NCBI GenBank assembly: GCA_965112735.1
Contig: OZ218952.1
Coordinates: 62,001 to 126,000, forward strand
Direction of reading: 5' to 3'
Origin: Phaeosaccion multiseriatum
Taxonomy: Eukaryota; Ochrophyta, other classes
Length of the DNA stretch: 64,000 nt
Shown: piece by piece, positions 50,985 through 61,700 of the stretch
How the letters are laid out: the number at the start of each line of letters is the position of its first letter
Position numbering within the stretch: position 1 is the first letter of the stretch
Made by a program: the position numbers and the translations under genes
Notes under the pieces: model-generated
Seen by the model: only the letters and a program-made list of their open reading frames with translations
Database searches by the model: none
What the model was told of the DNA's origin: nothing

Positions 50985-51560
50985 GGAGTTTCGTAGTCAG
51001 GGAGGACGGAGGGCCAAAAGTCAAAAGTCAGTAGTCACCTGCGAAGGGCTGCCCCCATGAGTCGAATCTCCCTTGCGGCTGCTCCAGTAGAAAGGCGTCC
51101 TCCTCACTCCACTCTTCCACCGTCTTCGTGGCCCGTTCGGCTGCTCTGGTCCTGTTCGCCGCTGCTTGGTCATCCTACTGGCCAGGACCAAGCCGCTGTT
51201 GCTGGCGCTGCTGCGGTGACGTTGCTCGGTCGGTGGGGGTGGGGGTGGGGGTGGGCGTCAGCCTGGCTGCCGATGAGAGGGGCAGCTCGGACTGCGGTAG
51301 TCAGTGCTCTTGTTGGTACTGATGACGGTGGCTTTACGCTGAAGACGAGGCAGTATCGTCAACCTTCAGTAACACAGTGTCCGCGGCGGCCGACTGATTC
51401 GTCTGCCTTTCCTCTTCCACCCCTTCCTCCTGCTGCTGCTGTTGCTGCTGCTGCCCTCGGTGCTGGAAGTGCCGAATTAGCCCACTGACGATTGTACTTC
51501 GTGTAGGCAGCCCGAAGAGCTATGTATTCGTCCTTGGTCTATGCCCCGCTCCCCCTCGCC
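50985..51560 (-). other. Possible exons of an unrecognised minus-strand gene
   Basis: Minus-strand frames look coding in places: AAERATKTVEEWSEEDAFLL at 51030-51110, a Gln-run followed by EEGVEEERQTNQSAAADTVL at 51350-51470, and KDEYIALRAAYTKYNRQWAN near 51490-51545. GT and AG dinucleotides are available to join them, but I could not find a consistent splice set. The plus-strand 143-aa frame at 51057 is of low complexity and less likely. A CTG/TTG run (51427-51453) encodes the Gln-run. Confidence 0.3.
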
Positions 51561-52850
51561 CCTCTTTCGTTCTTCAGCTCCCATCGGAGGCTATGGCGGC
51601 GTTGATGGCGGTGGCGGTGAAGTAGGGGTCCTACTGCCCCCAGCGGACTCTGGCTGCCTCTGGTGAACCACGGGTAGAACAGTCTGTTGTGCTTCGCCTT
51701 CCCCGCCATGAGCATGGCCATCGTCTCTGCCGTCACGGTGAGCATATAGTATATATAGTATCCGTGCCCCCCCCTCTTACTCTTCGGCCGCCACTGCTTC
51801 TTCATTGGGTCAACCCCCACAGCCTACCTACGCGGGCCGACACGGCCACCTCGAAACCCCAAGCTGCTTCCATCTCCCTTTGGCGAAACAGCGCCTTTCG
51901 CCCTATGGCCACCGCTGAGCCACTGAAGTGCATGGGCCGAAGAATGGGACCAAGGTTCCCGTGTGCCCCTGAATGCGTGCCGAACGCCTCCCTTGTTGCT
52001 GCCCAAATCCTCCTATGAAGGGCCGTGTGCGAGGAGGACTCGAAAGAAAGTCGCGCAGGAGCCAGTCTTGAGGAGGGGGGAAAGAAAAAAGAGAAATGCA
52101 CCTCCGTCTTTGAAGTCTTCACTTCCTCTCTTTCCCTCCTTTCACCGTCGTGCATCCCAGCCCACTGCCCCCTGGCTTCCCCGCAGGATTCCCATCAGGA
52201 CGGATTGCGGGGGGAGTGCATCTACCATCGAACAGGAAGACATATTCTTTGTTTTCTCTCCTCAAAGTGAGGATAGTGGATAGTGAGGGCCCACCAACCG
52301 GAGAGCTGAAATTGAAATTCATTCACATGCCGAAACCCCCTCCAAAGCAAGGGCGCTTCTCTCTATATTGGCTTTCACCGCTCGTCTCTGTGGCGGATCT
52401 GTGCGGTGCGGACTTCCTGGGAGGATGAGGGGTTGGCGCGCCGCCGCCGCCGCCGCTGCTGCTGCTGTTGTTGTCCCTGAAACATAGAAGGGGCCACCTC
52501 AGGTGAGGGCAACTTTTCAACTTTTGTGTCTGTTGCTTCCCGGCACTTGGGCCAGAGGCAAAGGCTGGAGTGGTGTGGGGGCATGTATGGTGAGGATATG
52601 CATGTCTGTGCTCGGAACGCAGCTTGGTGTCCCGGTAGATCTGAGGTAGCCTGCTGCCTTTGTGAAACCCAACGAAGCCCTTGTTGTGTATTAACTTTTG
52701 TAAGGAGGGAGCAAGACAGGTCAGAAATGATATATCAGCTTGTCTGGGGTCGTCTGAGTTGACCCTCTCTGTTCTGTTCTCCTGCTGCTTGTTTCCGGTC
52801 GCTGCTACTACTCTCCGATCAGCTGAGAGGTCCTCTCGCGGGGGAGGCGT
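51561..52850. other. Intergenic sequence upstream of CK1, no gene assigned
   Basis: Short overlapping frames only. The minus-strand frame at 51802-52155 (117 aa) and the plus frame at 52150-52428 (92 aa) have no recognisable motifs. A GCC/GCT repeat lies at 52441-52470 and a tatatagtatatatagtat stretch at 51745-51765. The last few hundred bases should hold the CK1 promoter and 5' leader. Confidence 0.3.
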
Positions 52851-52856
52851 TTGACA

Positions 52857-55347
52857 ATGAGCACCACGGACAGCCAAAGCCCAGCCTTTGGACCTCTCAT
52901 CAATGACCAGTACAGAATTACAAAGAGACTGGGCGGGGGCTCTTTCGGAGACATCTATTTGGCTGTGGGGCAAACTGGGGAGAAGGTGAGGCGTGGGATG
53001 GGTTGCTGGGGGGGGAGAGGAAGTGCCGGGAGAAACGAAGCCGATTTTCGTGTCGATTTACACCCTTTTCCTCTGCTGTGTCTTCTCTTGTGTACGTGTA
53101 CTGGCGCTTCAGGTAGCTGTAAAGTTTGAGAAACATTCGACGCGTTGTCCTCAGCTCCGCCATGAGTACAAAGTGTACCGTGAGCTCCAGAACTGCCAAG
53201 GGTTCGGCCGGGTGTACTACTTTGGGATTTACAACAACTACAATGCGATGGTCATGGATTTGCTTGGGCCGTCCTTGGAAGATCTCTTTACAAAGTGCGG
53301 TCGACGATTTAGCCTGAAAACTGTCCTTCAGTTGGCGGAGCAGCTGCTGGAACGAATGGACGCCATGCACTCGAGGCACCTTGTTCATCGTGATGTCAAG
53401 CCTGCTAACTTTGTGTTCGGGCCCGGGAAAGGCTCTCAGACTTGCTTCTCCATTGACTTTGGGCTCAGCACGCGATACCGGCATCCTCGGACGCTGCAGC
53501 ACATTCCCTACAGAGAAGGAAGGAGCTTGACCGGCACCCCTCGATACGCGAGTATCAATAATCATCTGGGAGTAGAACAGAGCCGGAGGGATGATTTGGA
53601 GAGTGTAGGTTACGTCTTGATCTACTTCTTGAAGGGGAGCCTACCATGGCAAGGACTCAAGGCGCGGAACGCCAAGCGTAAGTACAAGATGATTTTGGAG
53701 CGGAAGCAGGCTATTTCCATTCAGCAGCTCTGCCAAGGGCTTCCTCAGCAGTTTGCAGAGTACTTGGCCTACTGCAGAAGTCTCAAGTTTGAGGCCAAGC
53801 CAAATGTGAGCTACCTAAGGGGTCTATTCAGGGAGCTGTACAAGGCGCAGGGATATGGCAGTGCCGAGAGAGAGGGTAGCCCGATTGAGTGGGATTGGAC
53901 CAAGTATGAAACTGCGGACCCACCTGCTTCGAGCGGAGCTAGTGTGACTACAGGAGAAGATGCGGCGGACAAGGGGGTTAGCAGCGGTAAAGGGGCTCTC
54001 GAGAGAAAGGGAGAGACTGGGACGCGAGATGAGAAAGGCCAGCAGGGCTACCCGGAGAGCGGCAGGGTGGGCACACCTTCCGCGGGGGTGGGAGACAGGA
54101 CACACGAAGGGAAGATAGTAGAGGGAAAGCGACGGAGTAACGCAGGGCCTGCCCCTGACAGCAGCCGGGGTCCAGCTGTGAACAGTGGGACTGCTCATGA
54201 GGACGAGGACGGAGGTGGGGGGGGACCACTGACGTCTCGGTCTCGGCGTGGGCACACTAGCAACGGAGTAGTAGGAAGACAAACTGGCAAGGGCCAGTCC
54301 GGGGGTGGTGGGGGGAGAGCAACCGGTCCATCAGATATAGGGAGGGACGCAGTGGTTGGGGAGGATTGCGTGGAGCGGGAGGCGTCTGCTGCTGTTCGAA
54401 AAGGTCATGACCCGCAACAACAACGCTATCAACACCATTCATATCAGCGACCATCACATCAACAGCAACACGAGGAGGAGGAGGACCAGCAACAGCCGGG
54501 CGGTTGGAGTATGTGGAACCTGAGACCCAAGACTAGCGGGGGAGGCTTCTGGGGAGGTGGCATGAGGGGTTGGAGTAACAAAGATCACATGGCGGGGGGC
54601 GAAGATGTCGGTGGGCATGGGGTAGCGGACGCTACTGTTACCAACGGTGGCGGGGTTGGGGCAGTGGAGGGAGATGACAGAGGAGGAGCAGGGAGCGGGG
54701 GGGTGGGGACGGCTCACGCCGCAGGTCCAGGTCAACACGGGGGCGGCACTGGGAATGGCCGGGCGGGACCAGAAGGCACGAAAGCGGGAAGGCCCCATAC
54801 AGCGCACGGTGCGCGGGGAGTGGGGACCGATGCTGTGGCGGGTGGTAGCAAAGCTGCTGGGGCCTCCCCTGTAGTCGCCGGCGCGCGAGGGATGATGAGA
54901 TATCGGGAGGAGCAGAGGCAAGGTGTCGGCGGAGTGAGCGGTGCGTGGGGTGGGGGGACCAGTACGAGAAAATCCTTCGAAGCGACAGGGCAGAGTGGGA
55001 GTGGAGGCGGGGCAGGGTACGCAGGGTATAGCCGGCCAAGCACAAGAACGTCCGCCACGTCCGCGATAGCAGCAAGTGCCGGCGCGGGGGCAAGCGCAGG
55101 GTGGGGGCGCAGCAGTAGCGGAGTGACAGGTGCCAGCGGGTACCCGTCTGGTCTCAGCACTTCAAGACCAGGCACCTCGGGCACGGGCCTAACCAGACAT
55201 GTCGCAGGCAGCTCCTCTGCTGCGCGTAGAGATGGGGGGGCGGGGGGAGGGCCGGGGGGAGGGGCGGGGGCCACCAAAGTCAGACAACGCCCCACCTCTG
55301 CCAGTCGGGGCCTCGTCATGGCTCCTAGACGGCGGCCACAATACTAG
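52857..55347 (+). CDS. Casein kinase 1 family Ser/Thr kinase, two exons, long Gly-rich tail
   Basis: Exons 52857-52985 and 53113-55347 with a 127-bp GT-AG intron; about 787 aa. The ATG in ttgacaATGAGC gives MSTTDSQS. The kinase domain (about residues 15-290) has the Gly loop LGGGSFGDIY, VAVKFE with the ATP-binding Lys, the catalytic loop HRDVKPANF (CK1 usually has HRDIKPDNF), IDFGLSTRY, and the CK1 signature SRRDDLESVGYVLIYFLKGSLPW (split by my limit: SRRDDLESVGYVL, then IYFLKGSLPW). CK1 enzymes phosphorylate acidic or primed Ser/Thr sites in the cytoplasm and nucleus. The tail (about 500 aa) is Gly/Ser/Arg-rich and probably disordered, with a His/Gln-rich patch (QQQRYQHHSYQ) and an RRRPQY end. 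It is far longer than typical CK1 tails. The stop lies 43 bp from that of the convergent ankyrin gene. Confidence 0.93.
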
Positions 55348-55390
55348 ATAGGCCAAGCTCACAGCGCCACGCTCGTGGTACAATATATTC

Positions 55391-58300
55391 TCATGTTTTC
55401 CCTGCTTTGTCCAAATCTATGAAGTCCAGGAAGGTGGACACTGGCAGTCGCTTGCCACGGTACAGCATGAGCGTGTCCAGCGTAGAGATTCTGCCTCTCT
55501 TGATGGCAATGTCCTCTGGCGTGGCAAAGTTCACATCTCGAGCGTCACGACTCGAGCCTACCATGAGCAATACCCGCACACCCTTCGCTCCTCCCTTCGC
55601 TGCGAAATGGAGAGGAGTCCGACCGAGTTTGTCTACTGCTTCTACATCAGCGTTCGCTGCGAGGAGGGCGACCATCTCGCGCACGTGCCCTTTTCTGGCT
55701 GCAACCATCAAAGGAGTTACTCCCTTGGCATCCTTGGTGTCGACCTTTACTCCTTTCTTGAGAAGCCTATAAACACGTCGGTCAAAGGATTGTCAGAGAG
55801 ATGGACCGGACCGGACCGCAAATGCCAATCATCAATGCTGGAATAGAAAGCCGTTGGAATGGAAAGCCGTTGCCCATCCCAGTTGGCACCTACCATAGAA
55901 GGACTGCGACGTTGCCAGACGTTGCAGTACGGTGGAGCAGGTTCTGCTCGTAGCATGGATTGGTTGGATGGCCTTGCCCACTGTTGACGTTGGCGCCGTG
56001 GGACAAGAGTAACTCTATGGTGGCGTTGCAGGACGCTCGTTGCTTTTCGTATTCCTTTCTCGCCTGCGATACAGCATGCCGCGGAGGATGGTCAGCTTTT
56101 CGGATGGAGCATCACTCACACCAAGGGAACCCTGCGGCACCTCACCTTGTTCTCTTCATCTTCTTCTGCTGGCGTTTGAAAGCTGGCGAGCCTCCTCCTG
56201 GTGTTCCTGCTCCTTTCCTCGTCGTCTAGCTCAAGCAACCTTAGCACAGCCGCATAAAAGGGCGTTTGTCCAATGCCCTCGTGCTGTTCGTTGACCTGCA
56301 AAAAGTTTGACGTGAGAACTCTGTTCAAGAAGGAAAGACTGCTAATGCCTACAACTTACCTCGCAACTTTCTGGCTGAGCAAGGGCTTGCGCACAAAGCT
56401 GGGACATTGCAATAGAGGGCGTAGAAAAGGTCTGAGTGCTGTGGTGCGAACTGTCCGCGGTGAACAAAGCGGCATCTCCCTCTTACCTTGACGTCGCCTT
56501 GGGCGGCACCCATGACAAACTCCTCTTGCGAGACTAGCCTGTGCTCGCGATCGAATCTCATGATGGTCCGTTGAGGAGCGGTGATTCCCTTCTGTGCGAC
56601 GGCCACCGTCATTTGCTTGGCGACAGCCATTGTAGACTTCATTGTCTTCCATCCCCCCTTGAGTGACTTTTTCGGGACAGTGGACTGTGTTGCTTCCGCC
56701 TTCGTCAGGCGCATGCTGGACTTGGCCTTCCACAGCTTGAGAGGGGGGCATGTTTGTGAGAAAATGTAAGTCTACCCGCAAAACCAAAACGACAAGACAC
56801 CCCCCCCCCAGATAGATGTAGTACCTGGTGGAGGGATGCCGCGGCGTTCTCAAGGGGCACACTCCCACCCTTCTTCGGCGCATGATCCGGTCGGCCTTCT
56901 CGATGGGCCAACAGAGTGTCATCGTCTTTGACACTTTCATGCAGGCCCACATCCACCGTACCGCCACTGAGAGAGGACTTTGAGAGGACAGCAAGGTAGG
57001 ATTAGCTAAACTGGCCTTTAGCGAGGCACTCCCCCTGAAAAGCAAGCAAGTACCTGAGCCACGCTGTCGATGTCTGCGGAGGCGCCGAGAGGGAGCACCC
57101 CGAGCAACGTTCCCACGGCTATATCCTCTAGTTTTTTCCCGCCCTCCGCCATCTCCCCCCCCATTCCCACGGCTGTTTTCTGTTCAGTGTCGCCCGCCCC
57201 GTACCATTTCCTCCTCTGGTGCTGTGTGAGAGACGCCTCCAAGGCGAACTGTGCCGCCCGCTCCAGTTGCTCTCTGTTAACGCGCAGGAACACTGGTGTT
57301 TGTTCACTTGCATCCCAATCGAAGCAGCTAAATCGATCGAATAGATTGCGTTTCCCCCCAGCCACTAGGGTCGTTCGGAAGGACCACCCACTTACGTTCT
57401 CTTTGCCTGCATAATGTCCCGGATCGTGCTGCCAGCGCCTTCTGCTTTGTCCCATAGAGTCGTGTCGTCGAGCAAGCCCCCCAGAGCCACCACGCCGAGA
57501 CGTTCTGTCCCGTGGACCAGAGCCTCTTTGTCTCGCACGCCAGACGAGGTGATCGGGCGTGAGCGGATTTGCTTGTCCCGAGCCTCCCTTCGTAGACGTC
57601 CCTCCAAGCGCTGCCGTCCAATGCAGAAGCGCAACAAAGGGGTTATTTATCATAACCGACACGCGAAAAGGCTACCGCCCCCCCTCCCTTCCTTGACGAT
57701 TCACTCACCTCCCTGGCAGGGCCTCGTGCGGTACGAGTCGGCTCAAGGACAAGAGTTTTGGGGAGGGCTTCCCCGGCTTTCCAGGGCCAGTGGTAGATGT
57801 CTGCGAAAGAAAAGACAGATCACCATCAAAAGCGCGCGCTGCCTGGCGGCTGGTTGATATCACTCACCTGGTGGCTTTCCCTGCGTGCGTGACCCGCTGG
57901 GTTTCTTCTCTTCCGCATCCTTCAAATCAACGAAGGCAGGGTCCACCCGAAACAAGCTCTTGTACTTGTCCTTGAGCTCGTCCATGCGCATTTCCTTGGC
58001 TTCCTACAGTCGCGCCAAAACGGCAGAAGAGAGAGAGAGAAGGTGAGGAGGGGATGGCTTCCCAGCTTGCTTGCTTTCGCCTCGTAAGTACCTCCATATT
58101 CGTCGGACATTTGCCTTTGAGCTTCTCGCGAATAAGGCACCGCCCAAGCGCAGGCCTCGGCATGTGCGATGTATCCCTCAAACGCGAGGGAGCAGTCTCG
58201 TTCAGCACCTCAACCATGGACTGGGGGGGTTTACGGGAGACTCGGGTAGCCGGGGCGTCCTGTGCATGCTTGTGAAACCGTTTCCGCAGGTACGCTTGCT

Positions 58301-58569
58301 TGACCCTCGTGGGGGGGCCAACCCTTTGGCAGAACTCATGCAGGCTTCTTGAAAAGTGCTCCTCCTTTGTTGGTGTACAAGGGGGTTGCTGGGGCATAAG
58401 TAGAGACAAGGACGGGGCGTCTTTGTGACGAAACACAAACCTGTGCGTTGAAGCCCTGGCCCGGCAGCGGATGATAGACGAAGCTCTCCTCCCTCGCGTC
58501 CGCCTTGTTCCCCTCCAATCCGACCAAGGACTCTTCCGCACTCGCGCTACTCGCGTCGAGGCTGCCCAT
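55391..58569 (-). CDS. Ankyrin-repeat protein, 11 exons (about 746 aa)
   Basis: Exons on the minus strand, in order: 58569-58441, 58388-58092, 58003-57868, 57800-57709, 57610-57396, 57327-57054, 56977-56825, 56735-56487, 56295-56146, 56063-55894, 55766-55391. All ten introns are short with GT and AG ends, and all phases fit. The N-terminal half has no known domain: MGSLDASSASAEES, a basic stretch (QAYLRKRFHKHAQ), and DIYHWPWKAGEALPKTLVL. The C-terminal third has ankyrin repeats (GQTPFYAAVLRLLEL, ATIELLLSHGANVN, KGVTPLMVAARKGHVREMV, LGRTPLHFAAKGGAKGVRVL), a protein-binding fold. It ends FLDFIDLDKAGKT. The partner is unknown. Confidence 0.9.
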
Positions 58570-58710
58570 TTTGCTCGTTGTGTATCAACCTCAAAAACCG
58601 GATTCTCCCGTCGTCGGACAAACGAAACGGTACTTTTTCTTTCCTGACCCCACCCACCCACGTAAGAGGAGGAGTGGGAGAGGGGAGGAGGGAGCGGGAA
58701 GGAGGGTACA
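58570..58710. promoter_or_regulatory. Shared divergent promoter gap
   Basis: Only 141 bp separate the start codons of the ankyrin gene (-) and the secreted protein gene (+), so both promoters and 5' leaders must overlap or be very compact. No TATA box is seen. The right half is a purine-rich run (gtaagaggaggagtgggagaggggagg) just before the plus-strand ATG. Exact transcription starts cannot be read from sequence. Confidence 0.6.
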
Positions 58711-61700
58711 ATGCAGCTCAAAGCCTCCCCCGCAGTCTGGTTGGCGGGGGTGGTGCTGCTTCTCGCGTACCAAGTGGCGTTCTCTCTGGGCCTTCCGTAC
58801 TCCCCCCACAGCGTGACCTGGGATATGGTGCAGAACATGCAAAGTGGGGTCAACTCCACCAAGTATGGCAGCACCGACTATGTAGACATGACAGCCAAAG
58901 TAGATTATAGTATACTGGATGGGCCCGGGCGGGAGCTTACAGGGGACCGATTTTTGGGAGACACTGTTTCGAGAGAGACCTTCGTTACACAGTTTGTGCA
59001 GGACGTGGCAGGGGCCGTGAATATTAGTGCGAGCAGAGTGCTAGTCATGGAGATGGCTCCAGGGTGGGTCCATCACGACTGGGAGGCCGAGTGTGTCATA
59101 ATACTGTTCAGGTGTGTCTCGACAGCCAAGTGCCGAAGTGGGAGGCGGCAGGCACGGCAGAGGCTCTGCAGACTACTTAGGTTGTCCTCCCTCTCTCTCT
59201 CTCTCCCAAAGGATTATCGACAACGTCTTGTCGGGTACAACGGGTGAGATTGGTGCGGTGTATGCTCTGCAAAACTTGACTGAGCAGTCGCACCAGAACT
59301 CGTCCAGGCTTTACGACGGGCTCATCACAGGAAGGGTGAGTAAGTAAGACGCGGGGATGGGACTGCCTGGACTTGACGCGTGCCAGTGTTGAGCCCCCCG
59401 CCCTCGCATCCCCTCCGCTCTTCTACTTTGAACTCAGGTGGACCCGTTGTGGGGCATTGTGGCTGTGTCTCTCGATGTGAGTCTGCGTCTCAATATGGCC
59501 ATTGATGTTATCGGGGAAGACCTGGTGCGCGACGGCTACTACCTCAACCAGGGAAGCAGCGGATACTGCGGTACTTGGGAGGGGTCTTTGTCAGAGTCGG
59601 CGTACTGTCAATGGGAGAATTGGTTTCGGCAAGACGTAAGCTCTGCAACCAACATCACCCTGAGCAGAGTGCGGGTGCTGTTCGTGAAAGAGGCGGCGCT
59701 GGACGCAGTCTTGGTGCATTTCCGCTTGCTTCCCCCGGGGAACTACAGCGAGGATGTGCTGGTCGATGACGCTCTCCAGAGCTTGCAGGAGCAAGTGGCC
59801 GACTATTCCAGCCCTCTTTTCCAAGGAAACGTCACGGTCTGGGTGGATCCTGTGTGGGGGCTTTCTGGGGAGGGTGGGGTGCCCAGAAGAGGCGAAGAGG
59901 TCGGCGGTTCACACTTGGCAAGGCACGTGTACCCGGAGCATCAAGGGGATGAGTACGAGAGGTGTAAGGACACACATCGATGTAACCGAGCCTTCACGGG
60001 CTTTAACAGCAGTAGCAGGACTTTCAACTACACGACCCAGGCCTTTCAGAACGGTCTTCATTTCCGTGCCGACCTGTGGGCTGACTTTGAGGATTGGTGG
60101 AGGGCTGGGACGCACGGGTGGGAGTACATCATGACTCCAGGAGGGGGGGCGAAGGGAGATGCGCTGCGCAAGGCAGCGCTGAAGGAGGCTGGGCTGTCCA
60201 TGTCGATGATGGCAGCAGTAGGGGCTGGCTCAGCAGCACCGACAGGCGCACACTTTGACCCTTGGAACTACAGCAGTCGCGGCGATTCCACTACCTCCAG
60301 GGTAGACGGGACGGAAGTGGTCTCCGGCCTGGTGCTGGACGGGCAGCTGAAGGACAGGTGGCTTGCGCAGCTGGACTTGAGCCTTGCGCGACTGGGTAAG
60401 AAGCGGGAGTGGGCGGAGGCCGTCAGGACGGTGGCTAGGTTGGGCGCCACGCTGCGCTCGAGAACGGACGTGAGTGAGGAGATGACAGAGGAGCTTGCCA
60501 AGATTGCATTGGATTTGCAGGAGATGGAACAACTTCGAGCCGATATCAACAACACCCAGTGCTCGGCTTGGTGGGAGATGCAAGAGCCTTCTTGCGGTAG
60601 GAGTGGCAACAATGAGTCGCACTATCGCTGGTGGGAAGACGTGGATGGTAGTGTGGCGGAGGAGCTCAGAAGCGTTGACAACACCACCACTCCATTCAAT
60701 TGCTCCTACTGTGAAGTGTCCTTTAACACGTCTAGTTTGCGGCTCACGGGGGCGACAGAGGCTGAAGGATACCTCAGCACCACGAGCCAGGGCACAGAAG
60801 TGGCCGTGTGGGCTTTTGAGCAGGTGAGAAGCTTTGTGTCGGCTCGGTTGTGCCTCTCTTACTCGGTAATCACACAATACCACACTACCCCCCCCCCACC
60901 CTTGCATCCGCAGGTGGTCATTGGGCCCGAAGTTCGCGTCATTGTTACGGGACAGCGTGCGATGGCACTTCTCAGTCGCAATAGTCTTGTCTTAAATACT
61001 ACCATCAGTGTGGAGCCCGGAGAGCTGGGAGGGTTTCCCGGGGGACAGGTGAGACGTACTCTTCAGCACCTCATACGTGCGGAAGTAATTGACTGACTGT
61101 CCTGACCACCACTCTCCCCCTTTAGAGCGTGGCTCGCAGCTCAGATGACAGGCTGCGTCTTCCCTCGGACATACTCCTGGAGGACCTCGTGGGCTCGAAT
61201 GTGAGCCTTGTCAGCAATAACGTCAATGGGCCGGGCGCGCCCACCACCCGCTTCTACACAATGGCCATCACCACGGCTGCTGACGACGTTCCGGAGAAGC
61301 AGCGAGTGTGTACTACTGCTAACCCTGGCCAGACTCTGCGCGGCTGCTTCCACCTGGAGTACGGAGATGCCCTCCGCACGGGCTGCGTGTCGGTGGAGGC
61401 CTCTGCGGAGGACATGTCGAGGGCTCTGCAGGATGGACTCAACGTGGCGCCACCGCAGGACTCGAGGAGCTTCCCTCTTGATGCTGAGAACAGTCCGCCC
61501 TCCTCGGCGGTGGGGGTGGGGGTTGGACTTGTCAACGTGTCGAGTAATGGCACAGTCATGGATACGCTGGGCAGGTGCTGGGATCTAACCTTCAGTAGCG
61601 CCCCTCGAGGGGTGGCTCAACTACAGCCGACGTGGACGTCCGATTCGCTTGTGGGGGAGGGCGCGAGCGTTAAAGTCGAGACACTTGTGGAGGGCAACGC

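Noticed and set aside
50236-51024. 262-aa protein with YLPT/HLPT repeats
   Set aside because: Translation of the (GTAG)n microsatellite.
52323-52973. 216-aa minus-strand frame over the CK1 first exon
   Set aside because: Antisense to a well-supported exon; no domain. Treated as a shadow.
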